Assembly: GCA_037447655.1 (NCBI GenBank)
Contig: JBBHKE010000030.1
Span: forward strand, 374,001-398,484
DNA: 24,484 nucleotides
Source of the DNA: Zygnema cylindricum
Lineage: Eukaryota; Streptophyta; Zygnematophyceae; Zygnematales; Zygnemataceae
Direction of reading: 5' to 3'
In this document: positions 17,633-24,484 of the stretch, piece after piece
Position numbering within the stretch: position 1 is the stretch's first letter
Layout of the letters: every line of letters starts with the position of its first letter
Program-made: the position numbers and the translations under genes
The notes under the pieces: model-generated
The model's database searches: none
Told to the model about the DNA's origin: nothing
Seen by the model: the letters and a program-made list of their open reading frames with translations, nothing else

Positions 17633-17860
17633 TCTCACCATACAATTCAAAGGTCGAAGGAAGCTTATCTAGTTAGTGCGACTCCAAGTTAATAAAAACC
17701 TAAATGATTGACCCCTTGACAATCAGAACCCCAATAAAACTACACCTCGTGAAATAAGACTTTTTGTGTGCTCAGTTCCACCACAGAATGCAAAGTTAGA
17801 ATATGCGTTTTGGATAACATTCCCCACTTTGACTTCCTCTTAGAAATACAGCCACCATGG
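17613..17860 (-). repeat. Element G 5' LTR, proximal arm
   Basis: Aligns with the start of the G 3' LTR, for example CTTATCTAGTTAGTGC and GGATAACATTCCCCACTTTGAC. It breaks off after AAATACAGCCACC, where the 3' LTR continues and here D2 begins. The five bases CATGG (17856-17860) are the expected left target copy for D2. Confidence 0.9.
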
Positions 17861-18847
17861 TGTTGATATTGGAAATCTTTACTCAGTTGATAGAGCTGTG
17901 AGGAGGAATTAATGACTTAGAATATTTTGGGAAATGAAAACCTGTAATACTTACCTCAAATAGTGTTACAGTAACAAAAGACAAAGATAGTGTACTGTAC
18001 GGCTAGTTGGACACGCGTCGGCAGGAAAAGGGTGTTGCACGTTTCACGGAGTAGCGCCGATGACCACATACACGTATCGGGAGAATAACGAGCGGATTGA
18101 TGAAATCGGACGAAAAAAAAGCAAACCGCATATCTAGAAAAGTATGGTACGGTCAGCCAAGAAGGGTCGTTGATTGACATCGAATTGACTGACGCGATTC
18201 AAAAGGGACCACAAATGACGAAGCACACTTGGACGGTATCACAAGCTTCGTAATACACGACAACAGTCAGCCGAATGCTATCGACCATTGCTGACTAAGC
18301 GCCAAGAACTTTTAATGTACGACCTTCTATTTGTAAATATCTGGAAACAAGGTTTTGTAGTTTAGCTAATTTAAAATAGTGTCGCACTATTCAGATTTAG
18401 AGAAAAGGCAAAATTAGGTTTTTGAAGTACTCTTAGAATAGTAAGTACAGTTTTAGTACTTTGTCGTAGCATAGAACAGTACTGTAGTACAGTCACTTAA
18501 ATTAGTGTGACCAGTAGATACTCACTATGAGTATATAGTTTAGGACTAAGACAAATTGTGATTATCTAAGTTTTGGGATATTAATCAACTAAGGCAGTTT
18601 TTGTGAATATGCAGTGTGAATATCTTATGGTTGGCGAGATCAATTGAGTTGGATCTTTGTAGAGTGATTGTACACTGTGCTTACTACTGTTATGCAGAAT
18701 TTGAGTTTGAATAGATCACTGAGTTGCATTCTACTACATCTTGAAGTTGGATCTTGGGTAGGGTGCTTGTTAGCTTCTGAGTTAAATGTCTACTTCCACT
18801 ACTACTGCTTCTGGCTCTCCTCTTGCTACTGTGGTTGTAGAACAACA
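17861..18847 (+). repeat. Element D2 5' LTR (987 bp), contains the Gag start
   Basis: Begins TGTTGATATTGG and ends GTAGAACAACA at 18847. It aligns with solo LTR D1 (minus, 1011-1808) over scattered blocks such as AAATCTT...ACTCAGT near the start, GGGACCACAAA, CAGCCGAAT and TACTTTGTCGTAGCATAG. It is longer than D1 mainly in the early part. The Gag ATG at 18786 is 62 nt before the end. The 3' partner is not in the window, so the end was set by homology to B and D1 and by the adjacent PBS. Confidence 0.87.
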
Positions 18848-19773
18848 AGTTATGGACCTTCCATCAAGAATTCCCATCTTCAATGGCCAAAAGTATGCAT
18901 ACTGGACGGCGATGGTTGAATCCACATTTGAAACTGTTGATCTATTGGGGGTCTTCGATTGTACTTTAAGTGAAACAAATGCGAGCTAGGCGAAGAAAAA
19001 CTCACTGGCGCGAAACAATCTGATTTTGTGCATCTCCGAGAATTTGGTCATGTCTTGGCTCAAAATGAAAAAAGCAAAAGAAACCTGGGAATCACTAAAA
19101 AATGCTTTTGAGAAATCTAATGTCCAGGAGGAACTTCTGGTGGCTGGACAAATCTAGGACTATAAATACTCTGGGGGGAGTATGATAGAATATTGTGATA
19201 ACTTTCGTGCTCTTATTGATGCACATTCATCTGGTGGTGGCTCATTTCCTAAGTTCCACCAGACAGCTTTACTTGTTAGGGGACTCCCTAGTAATATGAA
19301 AGGAGTGTCTGTCCAGTTGGAAACTCATGATAAATCTAGCAGGACTTTTCAGTTAGTATAAAATCTGATCTAAGAAGAAGAAGCAACTTCTAAAATACTG
19401 CATGGAGAGAGAAAGGTAGAAGCTTTGAAACAGATTTTGACAGGAAAACTTTACTTAATCAGAACAGAAATCAGGATAGGAATGAGAATCTGAAACAGTA
19501 TAATAACTGACTAAATAGACAAACTACTACTCGCTTTTACTGCTCTGAAAAGGACATGGATAGAGGTACTTTTCGAAGTTGAAAAAGGCAAATGAAACAG
19601 GACTATATCGTCTATGCTGGCAGCAAAGCCTATATCATAAGGGTTTTTTCTGGGAACTCTTCTCGAGGAACTCCTCTCTTCTCAAGTTTTGCAACTGAAG
19701 AAGATGATCCCTTGTCTTACATTGAAGGTGAAGAAGGAGAATTATTTGCAATGGCGGCAGCTATGGAAGGTTA
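18786..19773 (+). pseudogene. Element D2 Gag
   Basis: Begins MSTSTTTASGS, close to the B Gag start MSTSTTTAAPP. It continues with VMDLPSRIPIFNG, then a TAG at 18987-18989 where B has Trp (PSWSKK). After that come ILCISENLVMSWLKMKKAKETWESLK, KSNVQEELLVAGQI, a TAG where B has Trp, and ALLVRGLPSNMKG, followed by further stops near 19360-19375. The zinc knuckle is degenerate: FYCSEK survives at about 19537-19554, but the His and last Cys are shifted out of frame. The last part (19592-19773) is an acidic stretch ELFAMAAAMEG equivalent to DLFAMAGAMEG before the B protease. Clearly inactive. Confidence 0.87.
18848..18858 (+). promoter_or_regulatory. Element D2 primer binding site
   Basis: AGTTATGGACC follows the LTR end directly. 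GTTATGGACC differs by one base from the GTTATGGGCC of B and E. It encodes the V-M-D of Gag. Confidence 0.75.
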
Positions 19774-20178
19774 GAGAGATACAGGATGGATCATGGATAC
19801 CGGAGCTTTGGCACACATGTGTTGAAACAAATCCAGTTTTTTCAACCTGAAGGTGACACCTCCCAGGAACATTTACTATGCCAGCGACATAAGTTTGCAA
19901 ACTTCAACACAGGGTGATGTATCTTTAATGGTAGATGTGGGGGGAAAGTTGGTAGAAAGAAATCTCCACAATGTGTTATATGTACCTGAGTTCAAAAAGA
20001 ATATATTTTGTACTTCTTTGGTAGAAAGCAAAGGCTTTGATATAATCCTCAAAGAATGCAGACATGTTGTTAGCAAGCTTGGTAAAGTTGGAATGACAAG
20101 AACTAGAGATGCAAGCAAGATGTATAGGATAGATATGGCTAATACAAAGAAAATGATGTTCTTTATTCCTGTGTATCA
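19774..20178 (+). pseudogene. Element D2 protease and pre-integrase segment
   Basis: The aspartic protease active site is DTGA at 19796-19807 (WIMDTGALAHMC), followed by a TGA where B has Trp. The downstream protease and pre-integrase sequence aligns with B: NIYYASDISLQT, GDVSLMVDVGGKLVERNLHNVLYVPEFKKN, SLVESKGFDI and SKMYRIDMANTK. The frame shifts near 20150. The segment stops at 20178, where solo LTR F is inserted, and homology resumes at 21280 with the ELWHKRL zinc-binding block. Confidence 0.88.
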
Positions 20179-21274
20179 TGTTGTCCTTGCCCTATTTCAG
20201 TCATGGATTACCCACAAAAGACACCCACAGACTACCTCAAAACAGTTGTGTTTCAGACAACACAGATTACTCTACAATATCCAAAAATAGCTGAAACAAC
20301 ACGAGTATGCAGTATATCCTAAACAATGTAACCTCTCAAAGTTACAGCCAAATCCAGCAAGGCATCCAAAAGATATGAGCTGCAGAGTTTCCCAAAAACA
20401 TCTGACAACTTACCAAACTAATCAGGTAGACTCCTCACAGAATTATACAAAAACAGCAGAACAGAATGAAACTACACAACCATATATTTTCTATATCAAA
20501 TAACATACACACAAAGTTTTATATCCAGATGTCAATCAGAGTGATCACACTGACAGGTCAAAGATGCAGAAAAATAGTTTGCCATTACTTTGATAAATTC
20601 AGCTGATAATCAAAAGTATTGTAGGTCCTACAAGTTATACTTACTCTACTGATTCCTACGCTAATCCTAGAGCTACACGTATCACTATTTTAAGAGTGAA
20701 ATACTATTTTATAATGCGTTAAACTACAAACAGATGTTTCTCAAGTATTTACAAATATTTGTCCGTACAAAAAGGTGTTACCGATGCTAAGTCATTTTGT
20801 GGTCCCCGAGTGAATGACGTCCTTAAAATAGTGTGAATCTCCAAGTATATCGGCGGCCGCCGTCCGCACTTCAAATGTACCATGAACCATTTTTGTCGAA
20901 GTGGAATCGTGCCACTTACATCGTGTCCGTACCAAGACTTCGTCCTTTACCATAACTGCCGGTAACTGATTTATTGTCCACTTGCCAAATATGACGTCCC
21001 GTACTGTTGCCGTACTTTTCCATAAATATCGTTTGTTTTATTATGTTACAAATCACACATTTTGTAATTTTCACGTCAGATCGCTTTGCGATGTGCCGTC
21101 CATTTCAAATGTTTGTTAGCGCCACTCAATTTGACCTTCACGTCACTTTAATATTATACGTACAATTACTTCCCCAATCCGCAAATCCATTTGAACCTCC
21201 ACATTAAATCAAGTTAGTACTTAATCATTAAAACTCGCGTCAAGTACGCACGAAACTATCTTTTTAAAACAACA
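20179..21274 (-). mobile_element. Solo LTR F inside the D2 pre-integrase region
   Basis: A 1096-bp minus-strand LTR. On the minus strand it starts TGTTGTTTTAAAA at 21274 and ends AAGGACAACA at 20179, giving TGTTGT...ACAACA ends as in B. The flanks are a perfect 5-bp repeat, TATCA at 20174-20178 and 21275-21279. Excising it with one repeat rejoins the D2 pre-integrase homology. Near its end an ATG at 20202-20204 (minus) opens MTEIGQG, 26 nt before the LTR end, which keeps the same phase as the LTR-internal Gag starts of the other families. A short motif (TCATTTTGTGGTCCC near 20792-20806) is shared with the D LTRs, but the body is distinct. No coding gene is present. Confidence 0.9.
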
Positions 21275-21279
21275 TATCA

Positions 21280-21712
21280 TGTGTCAATGAACTATGGCAT
21301 AAGAGATTATGCCATATCAATTATGATAGCTTACAAAACATGTTGAATTCAGAAAAGATTAAAGGTGTTTCTCTTACTTTTCAACCTGTGAAATCATGTG
21401 ATGGATGCTCACTTGGAAAGATCCACAGATTACCTTTTCCAGAGCAATCTGACCTTAGATCGGACAAATTTCTACAACTTATCAACTCGGATGTTCTCGG
21501 TCCATCACAAGTTCCATCAACTGGAGGTGTTCACTATATGGTTACATTCACTGATGACTACTCGAGGTTCACAAGAGTCTACTTCATGCAGCAAAAGAGT
21601 GAAGTGCTTACACACTTTAAGCACTACAATGCATGGGCAGAAAAGCTACACGAAGTTCCGATCTTGGCGCTAAGATTGGACAACGGAGGAGAATATACTT
21701 CAAAGGAGTTCG
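21280..21712 (+). pseudogene. Element D2 integrase, cut by element E
   Basis: Begins with the zinc-binding block LWHKRLCHINYDSL. The distal pair CDGCSLGK retains both Cys, unlike B. Then come the first catalytic Asp (INSDVLGPS, about 21484-21510), VTFTDDYSRFTRVYF and the second Asp in LRLDNGGEYTSKEF. The reading frame from 21340 is open for 138 codons, but the last eleven or so are LTR sequence: element E begins at 21713 (TGTTAAAATC) right after KEF. The catalytic Glu and the rest should follow beyond the window. Confidence 0.9.
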
Positions 21713-22710
21713 TGTTAAAATCACTAGATTTAGGGGAAGTATTTTCTAAGTCTTAATTAAATAAAATAGCAAAAAGAAAAGCTAAGGCAGTTTGTCTCCA
21801 CCTCTTCTCTTTAGCCTCCATACTTGTTGTAGTCACTGAAGGAAAGAGAGGGCGGTGGAGCCATGGCTGCCTTAGCTCCATAGGCATGACTAAAGAGTGA
21901 CCTAAGTCACTCTCAACAAAAAGGTTCAATCCGGTAGGACTCAAACCTCTGACTGGCAGAGCGAGGTGTAGCCGTAAGCTCTTACCAGTCTGTCGTAGTA
22001 GTCCGTTAGGATACATAGGGTTTGATAGATATTTAAACATTATCTACATCATAAATCCGATTAACGGAATACCAAATTAAGGACATAGGAACTAGTTGAG
22101 GTTTAGTGCGCACGAAACAAATGTACCAGACATTTGTTATTTTCGACCGTGAACATTAAAGCTAGTTTAGATCCGACGGCCCGCATCATCGCCGAGATCC
22201 CAGAGTGGCCGTCTAAGCAGTTTTCGGATGTGACATGACCTGTCGACACGTGGCAAGATATCATTAGGAAGCGAGAATTTTGGGGAGCATAAGGACAAGT
22301 CCAAAAAAGATAGACGTCCCCTCCATGGCCTTGTCGTACACTAGCCGTACAAAAAGTACATCGGCCGTAGGTACTTTTTGTACTGAACACTCTTCTGATT
22401 GGTTCGTACATCAGTAGATAAGGGTTGAAAGAGGGGTGTATAACTTTGAGGATTGAAGAGGTAGCCGCCTCTCTCCCAACAAGCTTGTATAAATATTGGC
22501 ATCTTTGCCACTTGATAATTAATTACCTGGTTGGGCACTTTCAGTGATTCTTTTTGCTGTGGACTCAAGGGAGTATACACAGGAAAGGGGTGCAGTTAGA
22601 TTGTCTATTTATCTGCTTCGGTAGCAGTGATCCAAATTGCAAGAGGGCTAGCCTAAAGCTACCTTGAGGCTTCCTGAATTCAGTGATACGATGGGGGACA
22701 CAAAATTGCA
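21713..22710 (+). repeat. Element E 5' LTR (998 bp)
   Basis: Aligns over its length with the C LTRs read on their minus strand: the pyrimidine-rich CTCCACCTCTTCTCT block, AGCCATGGCT (21859-21868), the tRNA-like block (antisense, 21917-21990), a GC-rich GACGGCCCGCATCATCG block (about 22176-22195), CACGTG (22247-22252), and the final ATGGGGGACACAAAATTGCA ending at 22710. The Gag ATG is 20 nt before the end. Open frames on the opposite strand (21753-22846) are not supported as genes. Confidence 0.88.
21917..21990 (-). promoter_or_regulatory. tRNA-like Pol III promoter block, antisense within the E LTR
   Basis: On the minus strand an A-box-like GGTAAGAGC (21978-21986) is followed about 30 bp on by a B-box-like GGTTTGAGTCC (21937-21947) and then by TTTTT (about 21918-21922), a Pol III-type terminator. 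The corresponding C 5' LTR segment has the canonical B-box GGTTCGAGTCC at 13953-13963, also followed by TTTTT. The whole does not fold convincingly into a tRNA by eye, so it is better described as a tRNA-derived or SINE-like block than as a tRNA gene. Confidence 0.45.
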
Positions 22711-23832
22711 GGTTATGGGCCCACCCTCTAGAGTGCCCATCTTCAACGGATCGAGGTTCATTTACTGAGAAGCTATGATGATAGGAGCAATGTGTGAAAA
22801 ACGATATTGGGATATCGTCAATGGAATAGTGAATCGTCCATCTCAAGGGACCCCACCAGGGTTTGATGGAGTGAGGTTCTTTTCAGCAACAACAGAGGAG
22901 ACAGACGATGGGAACAGCAGTGTGTCCGAAAAGGGGAAAGGAAAAGAGACACCTCTTACTCTTATTGCCACGGCACCCGGAGCGGTGGTCATGAAGACAA
23001 AGGAAACGATATTCAAATGTGGGAGTACACCAAAATGAATGCCAGGCATTTCATTCTGAGGCTCCTCACTCAAGCTCTGGCGACCTCTCATCTTCACATC
23101 TTCAAGGCCGAGGAGTTGTGGATGACATTAGTGGAGATTTATAGAGCTAGTACCATTCATGAGCTCCAGCTGGTGGAGCAAAGGTTGGGGAGTTACACTT
23201 ACAAATGAGGAAAGATGTAAGATTACTGTAATGATCTCTCTTGCCTTTATTTGGAGGCGGAGAGTGCCAGATGGACAGGCACAATGAAGATGAAAGTTAA
23301 CACTCTTATCATGAAGTTGCATGAGGAGTATGAAATCATCATGTACCGAGTGCAATTAATGGATGACAGTTCTTGGAAGTGGAGAATCTGGGTCCGAATG
23401 ATACTCATGCAGGAGAACACTATTGAGATCCGCAGAGGAGGTAAAAGCGTTCAAGCTCTAGCTGCTGGGACGGACCGGTGGAGGAAGGATCCGAAGAAGC
23501 CGTACAACAGCTTCAAAGGAGAAAGAAATCAATGCGGAGAACCTAGGCCCCCAAAGGATCTTTCCCATTTTTGCAAAAAGTCGGGACACTTTATAGCTGA
23601 TTGCATTGAGCTGTCAGAGTTGAGGCTCCAAGAAAACCGTGGAGGAGGTTCTTCCGGAGGGAATAAGAAGGCACTTGTGGTCACCCGAGTAAGAGGAGAG
23701 ACTGAGGAGGACGAGTCCTCTGAGGAGGAGGATGGGGAGCTTCTTTTCGACCACAACCTTGAGGAGAAGGAGATTCCTCGGAGACAGAAGTGTGCTCTTG
23801 GAGCCATTCGAGGAGCTCCACAGGAAGGATAG
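22691..23832 (+). pseudogene. Element E Gag
   Basis: The start ATG at 22691 is LTR-internal and gives MGDTKLQVMGPPSRVPIFNG. A TGA at 22766-22768 replaces the Trp seen in C. The frame continues through an acidic, Ser-rich segment (TTEETDDGNSS, SEKGKGKETPL), then a frameshift near 22990-23020. The rest lies in the frame of 23017-23832: RHFILRLLTQALATSHLHIF, then a TGA at 23206-23208, and NTLIMKLHEEYEIIMYRVQLMDD. The zinc knuckle at 23563-23604 lacks its first Cys (Ser instead: S-X2-C-X4-H-X4-C). A Gly-Ser and Glu-rich tail follows, similar to C and G. The frame ends with TAG at 23830-23832, where C has TGG immediately before the protease motif. Confidence 0.88.
22711..22722 (+). promoter_or_regulatory. 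Element E primer binding site, exact copia-type match
   Basis: GGTTATGGGCCC follows the LTR end at 22710 without a gap. It is complementary to GGGCCCAUAACC, the anticodon arm of eukaryotic initiator tRNA-Met, as used in the half-tRNA priming of Drosophila copia. It lies inside the gag frame and encodes V-M-G-P. Confidence 0.87.
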
Positions 23833-24484
23833 ATCATCGATTTAGGTGCATCCACGCATATGTGACGTGACATGCACCTTTTCACTAAGCTAAGAAAGAT
23901 CCCTACTGTAAAAATAGAGTATGGGGATGGGAGAGTAGTAACCACAAATCTAGTGGGCTTGGTATATTTGAAAGTTTTAGTGAAGGGTAAGACTTCTTTA
24001 CTCACCCTCTCAGATGTGCTCTACATTCCTCAGCTGAGTAAAAATCTTGTGTCTACTTTTGTATTAGATGACAAGGATTTTGATACCTTCACTAGAAAAG
24101 GAGTCTTTACAGCTAAGTACGGAGATGAAATTGACTTCACAGCAGATAAGGGTAGCCAAGAAAATGTTTAGCCTTAAACTGAGTAATGAAAAGAAAAATG
24201 CTTACTCTGGTGGTGTCCCGAGCTTGATGATTTGACATAAGCGGTTGAAGCATGTGCATTTTGATACGCTGAGGGAAATGAAAAGCTAGGTGTAGTAGAA
24301 GGCATTCAGTTTGGGGATAATGAAAAAATGGATGATTGTAGTGGCTGTGCCCAAGGTAAAGCTCACAAACTCCCTTTTCCCAAAACTGCCACGTATAGAG
24401 GTGATAAAGTATTAGATCTGGTCCACACAGACATTCTCGGGACCAGCAAGAGTAACTTCGGTCGTGGAGAAGAGGTATATGCTG
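23833..24484 (+). pseudogene. Element E protease and integrase start (cut by the window end)
   Basis: The protease motif reads IIDLGASTHM (23833-23862), so the Thr of DTGA is Leu; a TGA follows. Next come YGDGRVVTTNLVG, VLVKGKTSLLTLSDVLYIPQLSKNLVSTF and TRKGVFTAKYGDE, matching C, with TAG at about 24169-24171. The integrase zinc region is frameshifted near 24230-24290; DDCSGCAQGKAHKLPFPK keeps the Cys pair. The first catalytic Asp is present in LVHTDILG (about 24418-24441). The sequence ends before the rest of integrase. Confidence 0.87.

Larger units (their letters stand above)
14518..17860 (-). mobile_element. Element G: internally deleted copia element, its 5' LTR split by D2
   Basis: Minus-strand element inserted in the RNase H of A. 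The 3' LTR is complete (14518-15699, 1182 bp). The internal region is only about 1.9 kb (15700-17612), against about 4.3 kb in C. The 5' LTR is present from 17613 to 17860 and is then interrupted by D2; the rest, about 0.9 kb, should lie beyond the right edge. It has a PPT (15700-15713), a PBS (17601-17612), most of Gag with a zinc knuckle, the tail of RT and part of RNase H. Protease, integrase and nearly all of RT are missing. It belongs to the C/E lineage by Gag start (MDPTKL), PPT and LTR motifs. Confidence 0.9.
17861..24484 (+). mobile_element. Element D2: B/D-lineage copia element with two nested insertions, open at right
   Basis: Plus-strand element starting TGTTGATATT at 17861 inside the G 5' LTR. 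Parts: 5' LTR 17861-18847, PBS from 18848, gag from 18786, protease and pre-integrase to 20178, solo LTR F (20179-21274), integrase 21280-21712, then element E from 21713 to the window end. Its remaining integrase, RT, RNase H and 3' LTR should lie past the right edge. The gag and protease resemble those of B (shared SRIPIF, SNVQEELL/ANVQEELL, MDTGA and SKMYR-DMANTK blocks). Many stops show an inactive copy. Confidence 0.9.
21713..24484 (+). mobile_element. Element E: C-lineage copia element nested in D2, truncated by the window end
   Basis: Plus-strand element with 5' LTR 21713-22710, a perfect copia-type PBS at 22711-22722, gag from 22691, protease near 23833 and integrase start to 24484. 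The LTR start TGTTAAAATCACTAG was recognised by alignment with the C LTR start TGTTGAATTATTAG and the shared AAGTATTTTCTA just after it. The left target copy should be GTTCG (21708-21712). It is the fourth nesting level (A, G, D2, E). The 3' half lies outside the window. Confidence 0.88.

Overview
This is a eukaryotic repeat block. I find no host gene, tRNA, rRNA or CRISPR array, and no bacterial features. Essentially every base can be assigned to Ty1/copia-type LTR retrotransposons (domain order gag zinc knuckle - protease - integrase - reverse transcriptase - RNase H) inserted into one another. The host lineage cannot be named from the sequence alone.

Layout, as read from LTR termini, target-site duplications (TSDs) and where each interrupted protein resumes. 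Element A (+ strand, oldest) is the substrate, and its pol fragments survive at 1-1010, 1809-2016 and 14193-14517. Into A went (i) a solo LTR, D1 (1011-1808, minus), flanked by a perfect 5-bp AAGAA repeat; (ii) element C (2017-14187, minus), flanked by GGAGG/AGAGG; and (iii) element G (from 14518, minus). Into the 3' LTR of C went element B (2345-8153, minus), with two LTRs of exactly 745 bp and the least damaged gag-pol in the window. Into the 5' LTR of G went element D2 (from 17861, plus). D2 is itself split by solo LTR F (20179-21274, minus, perfect TATCA repeat) and by element E (from 21713, plus). G, D2 and E all run off the right end. The deepest stack is four levels: E in D2 in G in A.

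The most striking shared property is at the LTR/internal boundary. In B, C, G, D2 and E, and by sequence also in the solo LTR F, the Gag start codon lies inside the LTR. It lies 20-62 nt before the LTR end, and the LTR always ends two bases into a codon. The primer binding site lies just inside the LTR and is therefore part of the gag reading frame. It resembles the GGTTATGGGCCC site that Drosophila copia pairs with the anticodon arm of initiator tRNA-Met, and E matches all 12 bases. At least two lineages show this: B/D (Gag begins MSTSTTT) and C/E/G (Gag begins MGDTKL or MDPTKL). F is a third type.

All coding regions are pseudogenes. Each autonomous element would have made one Gag-Pol polyprotein in a single frame. 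Stops, frameshifts, active-site changes and, in G, a large internal deletion have inactivated them. Other features are a hairpin-forming tandem repeat in the B LTRs, a 30-bp minisatellite in the B integrase-RT linker, and, in C/E/G LTRs, an antisense tRNA-like (Pol III B-box) block, a conserved CACGTG site and an AGCCATGGCT palindrome.
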